From the NCBI RefSeq assembly GCF_025562715.2, contig NZ_JAPFCC010000001.1, positions 3,697,501 to 3,761,500 of the forward strand: a DNA stretch of 64,000 nucleotides, given 5' to 3'. The position numbers were made by a program, and so were the translations under genes. Position 1 is the stretch's first letter, and the number at the start of each line of letters is the position of its first letter. The notes under the pieces are model-generated. The model was not told where the DNA came from. It did no database searches and saw only the letters and a program-made list of their open reading frames with translations. Shown here piece after piece: positions 17,526-27,702 of the stretch. This DNA comes from Endozoicomonas gorgoniicola (GTDB taxonomy: Bacteria > Pseudomonadota > Gammaproteobacteria > Pseudomonadales > Endozoicomonadaceae).

Positions 17526-19904
17526 GTGAAAAAACTCAAATTATCAACCAATCAACTTATTGCAAAACAGCCAGTCAAGGAGCTCGGCTTTAAATCAACC
17601 GACGAGTTAGAGAACTATGTTGGCATTCTGGGACAAGAGCGTGCTACCAGCGCTATCCAGTTCGGGGTTGCCATGCATCGAACCGGCTATAACATTTATG
17701 TTATGGGCGAATCAGGTACAGGACGAATGTCCTATTTGCGTAAATACCTGGAAACTGAAGCCAAGCGTCAGAGTCCACCCGACGACTGGGCTTACATTAA
17801 TAATTTTGATAACACCCGCGAACCCAAAGCCCTGCAACTACCGGCAGGTCATGGCAACAAACTGCAAAAAGATTTTGACGAGTTCGTCGACAGCCTTCTG
17901 CTGACATTCCCGGCAGCCTTTGAGAACCCTACCTATCAGCAGCGGAAAAGTCTGATCGAGAGAGAGTTTAACAGACGCTACGACCAGACTATCGATGTAA
18001 TTGAGCAGGAAGCTCTGAAACTTGATATTGCCCTCTACAGAGAACAGGGCTCCCTCAGTTTTACCCCGATGCAGAAAGGCAAAGCCATGGACGAAACAGA
18101 ATTCGCCCAGCTGCCGGATAAAAAGCGCACCAAATTTAACAACGACATCGGTGAGCTGGAAACCATGCTCAATGAGTCATTGGTCGAGTTACCACAATGG
18201 AAGCGGGAGTCGAACGAAAAACTGCAGAAGCTGAACCAGAACACCATTGACCAGGCGCTGGAACCGCTGTTGAAACCACTGCGCAAAGAGTACAACAACC
18301 AGAAAAACGTTCTGGAATACTTTGAGGCCGTGAAACAGCATCTTCACCGTTCCATTATTGACCTGCTGGCAGACGACAGGGCAATGGAATCCAAAGAAGA
18401 CTCTACCAAACGGGCGGCGCTGATCGAGCTGTATGCTCCAAACCTTGTGGTGGCACAGGAAGAAAACGGTGCAGCCCCGGTTATTTACGAATCGCACCCA
18501 AGCTATAAAAACCTGTTTGGTCGCATTGAATACGCCAGCGAAATGGGCGCTCTGGTCACCAACTACCGTCAGATTTGCCCGGGGTCACTGCATCAGGCTA
18601 ATGGCGGCTACCTGTTGCTGGATGCCAACAAACTGCTGGAAGAACCTTTTGTCTGGGAAGCCCTGAAACGGGCGCTCAAAGAACAACAGCTGAAAATCGA
18701 GTCACCCTATGCCGAACTGGGAATGCTGAATACCATTACCCTGAATCCGGAAGTCATCCCCCTGAATGTTAAAATCATTCTGGTCGGCTCAAGGGACATT
18801 TATTATGTTCTGCAGCAGCTCGACCCTGATTTCCATGAAATGTTCAGGGTTCTGGTCGACTTCGACGACCGTATTGTCCGCGATCAGGACTCTGTTCAGG
18901 CGTTCTCCCAGCTGTTAAAAAACCGCGCCGACGATGAAGGTTATCCCCCCCTGACTGCTTCCGCAGTGTCTCGCATGGTTGAACAGAGTTCCCGTATGGC
19001 TGAGCATCAGCGCGAGATGTCAGCCAAAATCGGTGACCTGTTTGACCTGCTGGCAGAATCCGATTTTATTCGTCGTATGGGACGGGGTCGCAAAATCAAT
19101 CACGAACACGTTGATCGTGCTATTGCTGCCAAGGCTGAACGTACCGGCAGGGTCAGCAAGCAGATTCTGGACGAAATGCTGGAAGGCAGTATTCTGATCG
19201 ATTCAGAAGGGGAGAAAGTCGGAAAGATCAACGGTCTTACCGTACTCTCCATTGGCGACACCAGCTTTGGCTCGCCGGCTCGAATCACGGCTGCCGTTTA
19301 CCCGGGCTCTCAGGGTGTCGTAGACATTGAACGGGAAGTTCAGTTGGGTCAGGCCATTCACTCCAAGGGGGTTATGATTATCTCTGGCTACCTGGGTAAC
19401 AAGTACGCACAGAAATTCCCTCTGGCCATTTCTGCCAGTCTGGCGATGGAGCAATCTTATGGTTATATCGATGGCGACAGCGCTTCGCTGGCAGAGCTGT
19501 GCTGTCTGATTTCCGCTCTGACTGACACGCCCATTAAACAGAGCTTTGCCGTGACCGGCTCCATGAACCAGTACGGCGAGGTACAGGCTATTGGTGGCGC
19601 GAACGAGAAGATTGAAGGTTTCTTTGATCTCTGTGCTGCCCGCGGACTGACAGGTGACCAGGGGGTTATCATCCCGGCAGCCAACGTCCGTAACCTGATG
19701 CTGCATCAAAAAGTGGTCGATGCTGTGCGGGCAAAACAATTCAGTGTTTATGCCGTCAACCATGCTGAAGAAGCCCTGGAGCTACTGACCGGCTGCAAGC
19801 CAGGAAGCCTGAATAGCAAAGGTGAATACACCAAAGGGTCTTTGAATTTCAAAGTGGTAAACCGTCTGAAAGAAATTTCAGAACTTTCTAAAGAAGGTAA
19901 CTGA
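17526..19904 (+). CDS. Lon-family ATP-dependent protease (LonB-like, AAA_32 type)
   Basis: The protein has 792 residues, starting at GTG (17526). The N-terminal Lon_2-type region includes a nucleotide site that reads GESGTGR, with Arg in place of the usual P-loop Lys. A long helical insertion (about 110-300) is followed by the second AAA half, with GGYLLLDANKLLEEP as the Walker B-like site. The Lon protease domain has catalytic S652 in DGDSAS and K695 in GGANEKIEG; their 43-residue spacing equals that of classical Lon. It probably degrades damaged or regulatory proteins in the cytoplasm. It lacks the classical LAN domain, so it is not the housekeeping Lon. It is a single-gene unit followed by a strong hairpin. 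Confidence 0.88.
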   Translation: MKKLKLSTNQLIAKQPVKELGFKSTDELENYVGILGQERATSAIQFGVAMHRTGYNIYVMGESGTGRMSYLRKYLETEAKRQSPPDDWAYINNFDNTREPKALQLPAGHGNKLQKDFDEFVDSLLLTFPAAFENPTYQQRKSLIEREFNRRYDQTIDVIEQEALKLDIALYREQGSLSFTPMQKGKAMDETEFAQLPDKKRTKFNNDIGELETMLNESLVELPQWKRESNEKLQKLNQNTIDQALEPLLKPLRKEYNNQKNVLEYFEAVKQHLHRSIIDLLADDRAMESKEDSTKRAALIELYAPNLVVAQEENGAAPVIYESHPSYKNLFGRIEYASEMGALVTNYRQICPGSLHQANGGYLLLDANKLLEEPFVWEALKRALKEQQLKIESPYAELGMLNTITLNPEVIPLNVKIILVGSRDIYYVLQQLDPDFHEMFRVLVDFDDRIVRDQDSVQAFSQLLKNRADDEGYPPLTASAVSRMVEQSSRMAEHQREMSAKIGDLFDLLAESDFIRRMGRGRKINHEHVDRAIAAKAERTGRVSKQILDEMLEGSILIDSEGEKVGKINGLTVLSIGDTSFGSPARITAAVYPGSQGVVDIEREVQLGQAIHSKGVMIISGYLGNKYAQKFPLAISASLAMEQSYGYIDGDSASLAELCCLISALTDTPIKQSFAVTGSMNQYGEVQAIGGANEKIEGFFDLCAARGLTGDQGVIIPAANVRNLMLHQKVVDAVRAKQFSVYAVNHAEEALELLTGCKPGSLNSKGEYTKGSLNFKVVNRLKEISELSKEGN

Positions 19905-19915
19905 CGAATTTCTGC

Positions 19916-19951
19916 GGTACTTAACGACTTGTGAAAGAGACGTTAAGTACC
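19916..19951 (+). terminator. Hairpin after the Lon-type gene
   Basis: GGTACTTAACG (19916-19926) pairs perfectly with CGTTAAGTACC (19941-19951), followed by TCTTTG. It lies twelve bases after the stop codon. Confidence 0.65.
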
Positions 19952-20131
19952 TCTTTGCATCGATTTAGTGAGTGCAAAATTTATCACCACGGACCGGATT
20001 TAAAAAAACACTCCACTCATCCATTTATTGCCTAAGATACCTATCTAGTCATTCAGTCAGCGTCAGCTCTCAATGAATTCTGACTGCTGTAAAACCAACT
20101 TAAAAAATTGAAATGAATGGATAAGGAAACT

Positions 20132-20911
20132 ATGAATTCAGCGTATTATAAATTACTTAGGGCATATTTATTCTTCTTACTCGCGCTACCTGTAATAACC
20201 CTCGCTCACACCTCAGAGGTGTCTCTGTGCATTTCAGATGACAGCAGTAAAGTACACCTCATTACAGATTCTTATGAAATTGCGAAGTGGCCGTCGATTT
20301 TTGATTTTCAGGGTGATTTGAAACTAGCCACCAAAATGCCTGAAAGTGAGCGTCATGAATTGCTTCTGAAACTTCCCGACACGATGCCTTCCAATATTAA
20401 AGAGTGCTGGAACATTAACGCGGCAGCCCTTACTGACCATTACCCCAGGTTTCAACATCTTATTGCCAACAACACCATTCAACACGGTAATGACTCCAGC
20501 ATTCGGGTATTTACTCGCGAGCTGAAACATTATGATACCAACCCGGGCAGCCGTCTTGCTATGAGACGAGGATACATTGTGGGGTTTGTCTCACTTGCGC
20601 TGATCAATCACCTGCTTCCACAACATGCTTATATTGGCTGGCTGGCTCTGGCGGCTTGTTTTATTTTCCCGGATCATGCAGATCAAGCCTTTGATAAAAT
20701 TCACAGACTTGCCACTACTCCAGCGATAGATCAGGGACAGCTTAACTGGAACTGGGGGCAAGGAAGATCCCTTAGTGGTTCTGACACGAAACCAGACATA
20801 AATTACGGTTCCTCTTCATCAACAGTCTTCCCCGGTCAGAAAGGAGCTAAAGAACAATCAAGTGTTGTCCGTAAAGGGAAGAATGTTTATGGATTTGGTC
20901 CGTTGCACTGA
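20132..20911 (+). CDS. Hypothetical secreted or membrane protein
   Basis: I do not recognise the family. The ATG at 20132 is preferred over the one at 20117 because AAGGA lies just before it and the product then opens with a clean signal-type sequence (basic start, then LFFLLALPVITLAHT). The mature part has about 235 residues. It has an N-terminal cysteine pair (Cys at about 35 and 96) and two adjacent hydrophobic segments (about 150-190) within GFVSLALINHLLPQ and IGWLALAACFIFPDH. A Ser/Gly-rich polar C-terminus follows. It stands alone between two hairpins. It could be an envelope protein with a periplasmic N-domain and a membrane hairpin. Confidence 0.6.
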   Translation: MNSAYYKLLRAYLFFLLALPVITLAHTSEVSLCISDDSSKVHLITDSYEIAKWPSIFDFQGDLKLATKMPESERHELLLKLPDTMPSNIKECWNINAAALTDHYPRFQHLIANNTIQHGNDSSIRVFTRELKHYDTNPGSRLAMRRGYIVGFVSLALINHLLPQHAYIGWLALAACFIFPDHADQAFDKIHRLATTPAIDQGQLNWNWGQGRSLSGSDTKPDINYGSSSSTVFPGQKGAKEQSSVVRKGKNVYGFGPLH

Positions 20912-20986
20912 TGGGTAAAGCCAGACAGGAAAAGACAGGAGCTTTGCCTGCGGCATAGCTCCTGTACTATAGCCCTTTAAGAGTCG

Positions 20987-22111
20987 TTAATTCTTCCCAC
21001 GGTTATAGACAACACTGGCAAACAGTAACGTAATCGGAATCGTCATAATCAATCCAATACTCCCGGCCAGACCATGAATCATGGCAAGAGAGATGGCCGG
21101 AATATTCATAAACTGAATAACGGGCATCTGGAATCCCCAAACCATCATAATGGTGGTCAGAGAGCTTCCGACAAATGCCAGAATCAGTGTATTGGTCATT
21201 GTCCCCATAATGTCACGACCAATATTAATGGTTGCAATCAGTCGTTCACTTTCTGGCTGTTCCGGACTGACTTCCCGCAACTCATGGTAAGAAGAGACCA
21301 TGGAAATAGCCACATCCATAACAGCCCCAAGGGCAGAGACCATAATGGCAACAAACAAAAGCCAGCGAACCTGAAGCTGGTTGTTACTGCCCAGATAAAT
21401 CAGGTCTTCACCTTTATCCAGATACAAACCATTCAGCTGTGCCATCTCACCGAAAAACTGTGCTATAACTCCGGCAACAATCACACCGCCCAGGGTTCCC
21501 AGCATCGCCACCAGCGATTTGCGGTTATAGCCCGCCACCAACAGAAAGTTGACCACTATTTTTACAGCCATCAGGACAATGGTCAGTAATACAGGGTTCA
21601 GCCCGGCAAACAAACCGGGAATTAAAACACCGATCAACAGAGAGCCGGTAAAGTACAGGGAAACAATAGAGTTCAGTCCCTGCATTTTTCCCATAATCAG
21701 AATCAGTGCCACCATCAGGCCCAGCATCCAGTACACGGCACCTGCCCGGTCATGGTTGAACGGCCAGTAAATTTTGGCATCACCCCGCTGGCGAATCAGT
21801 AATATAAATTCATCCCCCGGCTGAAGATAGACGTTATGCAGACGACTAATGTTGTTCATCACCTCATGTTCTTCACCCGCCTGATCACCTTCAAGAATTT
21901 TCACCAGAAGTCGCTGGCGACCTATAACAATGCTGGGAACAGCGAAGTCCGCCCGAACGTCGTCCGTCAGAACTTCAACTACTTCTGCCCGAACCAGCTG
22001 CTGGGGATTGTAGGGTTTTGGACGAAAACTGTCGCTTACCAGCGGGGAGTAATAAAGAATGGCGGTTGCCACCAGAAAAACGGTGAAAGGAAAAAGAAGT
22101 CGTTTAAGCAT
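20987..22111 (-). CDS. YibE/F-family membrane protein
   Basis: The protein has 374 residues. A first membrane segment (about 5-22) is followed by a soluble beta-rich domain with QRLLVKILEGDQAGEEHEV (about 66-84). About seven membrane segments follow, including YFTGSLLIGVLIPGLFAGLN and a conserved SALGAVMDVAISM block (about residue 263). This is the PF07907 (YibE/F) architecture. The function of the family is unknown; a transport role is often guessed. It is a monocistronic minus-strand gene. Confidence 0.85.
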   Translation of the reverse strand: MLKRLLFPFTVFLVATAILYYSPLVSDSFRPKPYNPQQLVRAEVVEVLTDDVRADFAVPSIVIGRQRLLVKILEGDQAGEEHEVMNNISRLHNVYLQPGDEFILLIRQRGDAKIYWPFNHDRAGAVYWMLGLMVALILIMGKMQGLNSIVSLYFTGSLLIGVLIPGLFAGLNPVLLTIVLMAVKIVVNFLLVAGYNRKSLVAMLGTLGGVIVAGVIAQFFGEMAQLNGLYLDKGEDLIYLGSNNQLQVRWLLFVAIMVSALGAVMDVAISMVSSYHELREVSPEQPESERLIATINIGRDIMGTMTNTLILAFVGSSLTTIMMVWGFQMPVIQFMNIPAISLAMIHGLAGSIGLIMTIPITLLFASVVYNRGKN

Positions 22112-22127
22112 GGAAATTACCTAAAAA

Positions 22128-22158
22128 AACAGGGTGCATTGAATCATGCACCCTGTTT
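22128..22158. terminator. Terminator downstream of the 5'-nucleotidase gene
   Basis: AACAGGGTGCA (22128-22138) pairs with TGCACCCTGTT (22147-22157), with an A-tract before and a T-tract after. It could therefore work in both directions. It follows the 5'-nucleotidase gene on the minus strand, 30 bp past its stop. Confidence 0.75.
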
Positions 22159-22188
22159 TGTCAAAAGCTTAAATAGCTCATTCGATGT

Positions 22189-24423
22189 TTAGAGAGAGCA
22201 GCCTTCGTTCAGCTCTTCATCCGTAGCGCCTTCACGGAAATTCGGGTTTTCTTTCCAGCTGTTCTTGTCGTGGATGTTTACCGAAACAGCGATGGACGGA
22301 TTACGCTCACCTTCTACCATCACACAGATTTCCTTGTTCTGCAGTCTTTCCCACAGCGCTTTCCCCTTGCCTTCACGCAAAGTCAGGATATCACCCTTGT
22401 TTTCATCAGCCACCACGCCCTTGTCGTCAGCTTTGCCGTACTGGGTAATAAACCAGTTCTGGTTTACAAAGTCATCACGCTTCAGACCGCCCTGCTCCTT
22501 CACCAGATCAGTCAGCATGTCTCGCACAGCGTAGGTTTTTTCGTTGGAAGAATCCCAGATTTTGTCCTCTTTGGTGATCCAGCCATTAGGCAGCATGGTC
22601 GAGCCATAACGGTAATCATTCATAGCCAGAACGTAAGTGGCATCGGCATCAAAGGGCTTACCCGCAATTTCACGAATAATGACCCGTTGTCCATCATGAC
22701 CTTCCTTACGAGGTGCTTTGGACAGGTCAACTTCGTACTGAATAGTGCCATCAAACTGATCATAGTTATAAGGCCGGACGTCAGGATTGAATGAGACAGT
22801 GATATCCCCTTCTTTCCATGCATTCAGATAGCTATATGACCACTCCATATAATCTTTCAGGTTTTTACCCTGAATTTTCACAGCCACCAGCATATTGTCG
22901 TACATATACAGATTCGAGCTGTCTTTCTTGCGATAAACCTGACCATCAAGCAGATTGGACGTGTCGGCAAACAGGGCAGCAGCAGAGACATCAACCTGAG
23001 TGTACTTAATATCGGCGTTATGGCTGAATGCTTCTTCCACCTTCTGGATCTGCACCTTGTTGACCAGGTCAACCAGAGGCATGTCAGCTACCTTGCCGTG
23101 GTGAATCGTAGTATAGAGACGAGCGCCGTCTTTATCGGTCACGTAATAGTTTTCGCCCGTTGCTTCATCAGCATAGCCGGTTGAAGAGTTGGTAAAGTTA
23201 CCCTCGACATTACCGATCTTCTGTCTCGCATCCTCAACGGATTTCTCGTGAACCTTGCGAGCTTGTTCCTGAACGCCTGCATCCTCATTCACTTCATTAA
23301 CGCCAAGGTTTGAGAGGGTTGTATCGACAATCTTCCAACGTCCGTCGTCGTTTTTTTCCAGCTTAATCTCAGCCTTCGCCAACGCCCAGCCCCATTTACC
23401 AGGCTCAATGACTTTTACTTTGGTGTGACGGTTAGCGTCATTGTAAACACCGGATTTTGCCTTATCTTCAACTTTTGAGGGTGCGTTTTCGGCAGTAATG
23501 TCCTTCATCGGCCCTTCAACCGGACCGCCAAACTCCATCTGCTCGATAAACTGTGCATGCTCATGACCCATGAAGATCACATCAATTTTATCAGCCAGTT
23601 CAGACGCGACCTCATAAGTCCCTGTACCCGCTTCCAGTCGGCCCAGGTGCAGTGCAGCAATGACGACATCAGGCTGGTACTTCTTTTCGGCTTCATCAAT
23701 GGCGTTGCGAATGGACTCCACTTCAGCCTTGAATGCCAGGTTACGGAAGTTATCCGGGTTAGACGCCTGCCAGTTTGGCACCATCGCCGGAGTTACACCG
23801 ACAAACGCCACCCTGGCACCATTGACATCAAAAATCTGGAATCCGGGCAGGAAAGGGACATTTTCATTATTGGCTGAGCACGCGTCTGAGTTCTGATCCC
23901 AGACAATGTTGGAAGAAATCACAGAGCCTTTAAAACCTGACAGGTTACGGTCCAGAAAGCTTCGCTCAAAGTCAAATTCGTGATTGCCCGGCACCCACAG
24001 GTCGTATTCCATCAAATTCATGGTCTCAACCACCGGGTGGATTGGCATATCGTTGAACAGTTCAGCAGAGTTACCCTGAACCGAATCACCCAGATCGATC
24101 ATGATCATATCAGGGTTGTTAGCACGCTCTTCTTTCAGCAGGGTAGCAATTTTGGATAAACCGGCACTGCTGACTTCACGATCCAGTGCATAGTCATAAG
24201 CCCGGATACGACCATGCATATCGCCCGTGGCACCAATGGTAATGGTTTGGGCGGTCAGTTTCTGATTATTACCTTTAACAATAATTTCAGGCGCATTGTA
24301 AAGGGTTTTACACTCAGCTAAAGGTGGATGATCCTGATCCTCAGCTGACTTATCAGCAGAATTACAGCCAGCCAGTGACATCATCACTGCAGCAGATAAC
24401 GCGGCAATCTTAAACGGTTTCAT
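22189..24423 (-). CDS. Bifunctional metallophosphatase/5'-nucleotidase lipoprotein
   Basis: The protein has 744 residues. A lipoprotein signal (SLAGC, Cys20) anchors it to the envelope. The N-terminal calcineurin-like phosphoesterase domain shows the metal motifs GDMHGR, DLGDSVQGN, GNHEFDFE, ALHLGR and GHEHAQF. The C-terminal 5_nucleotid_C domain (about 400-690) binds the nucleoside. Similar enzymes hydrolyse nucleotides in the periplasm to release phosphate and nucleosides. It is longer than E. coli UshA (about 550), with extra sequence in the linker and C-terminus. It is a single gene. Confidence 0.88.
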   Translation of the reverse strand: MKPFKIAALSAAVMMSLAGCNSADKSAEDQDHPPLAECKTLYNAPEIIVKGNNQKLTAQTITIGATGDMHGRIRAYDYALDREVSSAGLSKIATLLKEERANNPDMIMIDLGDSVQGNSAELFNDMPIHPVVETMNLMEYDLWVPGNHEFDFERSFLDRNLSGFKGSVISSNIVWDQNSDACSANNENVPFLPGFQIFDVNGARVAFVGVTPAMVPNWQASNPDNFRNLAFKAEVESIRNAIDEAEKKYQPDVVIAALHLGRLEAGTGTYEVASELADKIDVIFMGHEHAQFIEQMEFGGPVEGPMKDITAENAPSKVEDKAKSGVYNDANRHTKVKVIEPGKWGWALAKAEIKLEKNDDGRWKIVDTTLSNLGVNEVNEDAGVQEQARKVHEKSVEDARQKIGNVEGNFTNSSTGYADEATGENYYVTDKDGARLYTTIHHGKVADMPLVDLVNKVQIQKVEEAFSHNADIKYTQVDVSAAALFADTSNLLDGQVYRKKDSSNLYMYDNMLVAVKIQGKNLKDYMEWSYSYLNAWKEGDITVSFNPDVRPYNYDQFDGTIQYEVDLSKAPRKEGHDGQRVIIREIAGKPFDADATYVLAMNDYRYGSTMLPNGWITKEDKIWDSSNEKTYAVRDMLTDLVKEQGGLKRDDFVNQNWFITQYGKADDKGVVADENKGDILTLREGKGKALWERLQNKEICVMVEGERNPSIAVSVNIHDKNSWKENPNFREGATDEELNEGCSL

Positions 24424-24688
24424 TCAGAACAACCTTAACTTATCTTCCATAAACAGAAGTGACCAAAAACAACAATCAGGTCATCAAATTCATAAAAAGA
24501 AAGGCTAAGGTTTTTAACTCATGAAAAGTATGCAAACTAATCGACATACTTCCCGACAAAATTACGTAAAAATACCATTCCACTGTACCGACACTATAAT
24601 TCATCTTCGGCAAGTGGCTACACAGTCAACAAATAACTTAAGCACAAGGGCGATATAAAGAATCCCCCCTGATACTCAGCACCTGTCA

Positions 24689-26092
24689 TCAAAAACGAAA
24701 TTCCAGCCCGGCAAGAATATGATGGGACAACGATTCTTTCATCCAGACGCCGCCATAGCCCAGACTCATATTTAACCGTTCATTAAGAAAAGTATCGAGC
24801 CCAACTGAATAGTAAGCACCGTTCTGGTCATAATAATCGTATTTTTTCTTCTTTCCCTCTACCTCCAGATCATCGGTTTTCAAATCGGAATGCTGCCAGC
24901 CCAAAGAGAGTTTAAGCTCAAACGGTTGACTGAATTGCATCCGCTCATAAGTAAGCACCGCCCCCAGTCGTGACACCCAGCCACTGCTCTTGCCTTTTTT
25001 CACCATCTGGGTAAACCAGTTGAAATCATCACGTTGCTGATTGACGTACATCAGCTGCACTTCAGGCGTGAGCGTCAGCCCCGTCGACATGTAATTTAAA
25101 TCAAAGTCATAGCCGCCACGGGCATAAATATCCCATTGTTTGCTTTTATAATCCGCCTTGTAGCTGTGAGCTTTACTGTCAATCGCATTCCAGTTATACG
25201 TCACCAGCCCTTCAGCATGCAGGAAACCATGCCGCCAGGCGATGGCGGGACCAAGACGCCAGGTTCCCGATTCAACCTCACCATTAAAATCTTTCAGGTC
25301 AGCCGTGAGTTTTTGCCAGGCACCATAAACACCTATCAACCATTCGTTGCCAACCGGGCGGAGCAGCGACATTTGCACCCCATAGCCATTTGATTTAAAC
25401 CCAGCCATATCTTTAACTTTCTTCTGATCCAGAAAATGACCATAGACCTGCATCAGCCCGAACCATTCTCCATAAATAAAAGCCTTTGTCCCCTCCTTGA
25501 CCGCCTGTGAATAGGTGTAAAACGTATCGTGATCAGCAGCGGCGTCTTCCTGCCCAAGGTAGTCCACAGCGTTATCAGCATCAGGCTCCTGCTGCGCCAG
25601 CCAATGGGAGGAAGGGTGATCGTAAAGCCCGACGTCAGGGTTTCCGGACAGGGCTGCCCCAGGTATCCTGCCACGCAGGATGCTGCTGGTCAGACGGGTA
25701 AAGCTGTCATAAGCATGCAGTGAAGCTTCGTGCATCATCCGGTCAGCGATGGCAGGCTGCGATAAAACAGCACTGACCTTTCTGGTACTGACCAGTTGAG
25801 ATGGAGGAATTTTTTCAATAGGAAGAAAACGCCCACTCGCTATATCACCATTAACATCGATAGCCTTAAAGTAATACACATCCTGCTCAGGCGCTTTCCA
25901 GACTTTTGAGGTATCGATTTTTAAATCTAAAACATCGGTGCGGGTTTCAGTGTATTTAAAGCGGGCGGTTTTATTCTGTTGATCAAAGTTGACTTCAGGT
26001 TCATCAGCAAGCAATGCCGGTTGAATAAATCCTGATAGTCCTCCAAGGACTGTTAATTTCACAGGCAAAGAAAATAACGCTCTGGATTTCAC
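24689..26092 (-). CDS. Autotransporter-type outer membrane beta-barrel protein
   Basis: The protein has 467 residues with a signal-type N-terminus (basic start, then LTVLGGLSGFIQPALLADE). The first 190 residues are a soluble region without a recognised passenger repeat. From about residue 205 onward there are alternating aromatic strands (AFIYGEWFGLMQVYGHF, GWVSRLGAVLTYERM), ending in the outer-membrane C-terminal signature HHILAGLEFRF. This matches an autotransporter beta-domain (PF03797-like) of 12 strands. The short passenger suggests either a simple porin-like barrel or a reduced autotransporter. It is a single gene. Confidence 0.75.
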   Translation of the reverse strand: MKSRALFSLPVKLTVLGGLSGFIQPALLADEPEVNFDQQNKTARFKYTETRTDVLDLKIDTSKVWKAPEQDVYYFKAIDVNGDIASGRFLPIEKIPPSQLVSTRKVSAVLSQPAIADRMMHEASLHAYDSFTRLTSSILRGRIPGAALSGNPDVGLYDHPSSHWLAQQEPDADNAVDYLGQEDAAADHDTFYTYSQAVKEGTKAFIYGEWFGLMQVYGHFLDQKKVKDMAGFKSNGYGVQMSLLRPVGNEWLIGVYGAWQKLTADLKDFNGEVESGTWRLGPAIAWRHGFLHAEGLVTYNWNAIDSKAHSYKADYKSKQWDIYARGGYDFDLNYMSTGLTLTPEVQLMYVNQQRDDFNWFTQMVKKGKSSGWVSRLGAVLTYERMQFSQPFELKLSLGWQHSDLKTDDLEVEGKKKKYDYYDQNGAYYSVGLDTFLNERLNMSLGYGGVWMKESLSHHILAGLEFRF

Positions 26093-26337
26093 GACAACTC
26101 CCGAATACTTTTATTTGTGAACAGCATTGGTGAACAGCCATCTGCAAAGCAACTGCTACACCCCATGCAAAGGTAGTTGAAGAAAAACTAATTTGAGAAA
26201 AAGTAGCCGAAGGTTTCTCATTCCGATAGTCAGAATTTAAGAATGGTAGCAATAAGAAATGTCCGGGCTTTTGGCTTTTGGCGATCCATACAACCATCAA
26301 GTATTAACCAATAGCTAACAGCTAACAGCGACATATT

Positions 26338-27432
26338 CTAAGTCTTCATTATAATGGGAATGCGTTTTCGTCCCCAGTTACCGGGAGCCTGTTCAAACAC
26401 ACCGGCAACAGGTGTTCCGCACTGCTGGCAGGCACCCTGGTGAATATGCCAGGCTCCCAGTTCATACCAGTCGCGCTCAATCAGCAGGGTTCCGCACTGA
26501 TGGCACCAGGTACTACCGCCCTCACGGTCATGGACATTACCGGTATAGACGTATTTCAACCCATAGGACAGGGCAATGTCTCTGGCTCGGGAGAGTGTGC
26601 TGCCCGGTGTGTGGGCGTGATCCATCATTTTCCAGTCAGGGTGAAAAGCTGTGAAATGAAGCGGAATACCTGTTCCCAGATTATCCACAAGCCAGGAAGA
26701 CATGGCATGTAGCTCGTTATCCGAATCATTTTCCCCTGGAATCAGCAACGTTGTAATCTCAAACCAGACACTGGTCTCCTGCTTCAGATAAACCAGTGTT
26801 TCCAGAACCGGTTGCAGAGACCCGCCACAGATTTTTTTATAAAACGATTCAGTGAAAGCTTTCAGGTCAATATTCGCCGCATCAATATATCGGTAAAACT
26901 GTTCGCGGGGCTGTTCACAGATATACCCGGCACTGACCGCCACCGATTTAATGTCCAGTTCATGACCGGCCTGAGCAACGTCTATCGCATACTCCATAAA
27001 AATGACCGGATCGTTATAGGTAAATGCCATACTGCGACATCCGGACTGTAGTGCAGCCTGGGCAAGAGACTCAGGCATAGCCTGATCAGCCAGTGTATCC
27101 ATCTCTCTTGATTTGCTCATATCCCAGTTCTGGCAGAACTTACAGGCAAGATTGCAGCCGGCAGTCCCAAAAGAAAGTACTGGCGTTCCAGGCAGGAAAT
27201 GATTTAACGGTTTTTTTTCAATCGGGTCGATACAAAAGCCACTGGAACGGCCATAGCTGGTCAATACAATCTGATCATTATGACGGGCTCTGACAAAACA
27301 AAGCCCCTGCTGCCCTTCTCTCAATTTGCAGGCCCGGGGGCAAACATCACATTGAATACGACTATCGTCCAGTAAGTGCCACCACTGAGTTGGCCAGTAC
27401 TCAGGGGGATGCCGGATAGTATTCTGACTCAT
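26338..27432 (-). CDS. amrS: AmmeMemoRadiSam system radical SAM enzyme
   Basis: The protein has 364 residues. The radical SAM cluster CxxxCxxC is at C93, C97 and C100 within AGCNLACKFCQNW. An upstream four-cysteine motif (CDVCPRACKL, then GLCFVR) and a C-terminal zinc-ribbon-like CHQCGT...CQQCGTP complete the family layout. Members act with AmrA (AMMECR1) and AmrB (Memo). The reaction is not settled; a protein or RNA modification is commonly supposed. It is divergent from amrB (27703), which supports a shared system. Confidence 0.92.
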   Translation of the reverse strand: MSQNTIRHPPEYWPTQWWHLLDDSRIQCDVCPRACKLREGQQGLCFVRARHNDQIVLTSYGRSSGFCIDPIEKKPLNHFLPGTPVLSFGTAGCNLACKFCQNWDMSKSREMDTLADQAMPESLAQAALQSGCRSMAFTYNDPVIFMEYAIDVAQAGHELDIKSVAVSAGYICEQPREQFYRYIDAANIDLKAFTESFYKKICGGSLQPVLETLVYLKQETSVWFEITTLLIPGENDSDNELHAMSSWLVDNLGTGIPLHFTAFHPDWKMMDHAHTPGSTLSRARDIALSYGLKYVYTGNVHDREGGSTWCHQCGTLLIERDWYELGAWHIHQGACQQCGTPVAGVFEQAPGNWGRKRIPIIMKT

Positions 27433-27702
27433 AGTCCCCCTCCCTATTTATTCAACGGTGTCCAAATTATGTACATACTCCCATTGCACGCTATTGTCAA
27501 AACATCATTCTGAAAAAGCACTATACTGGCACCATTTGATCCAGCTCAACGGTTAGCCGACTTCCTGAAAAATGACTCGAGCCTTGTTTTAAAACAGGGA
27601 TAATCTTTTTTCATGTACTGAAAATCAAACAGCCCATTCTGTTAAAGAAATGCAAAAACGCTGGCTATAATTATAAAGCTTACTTCTCCGGGGGATGACT
27701 CA

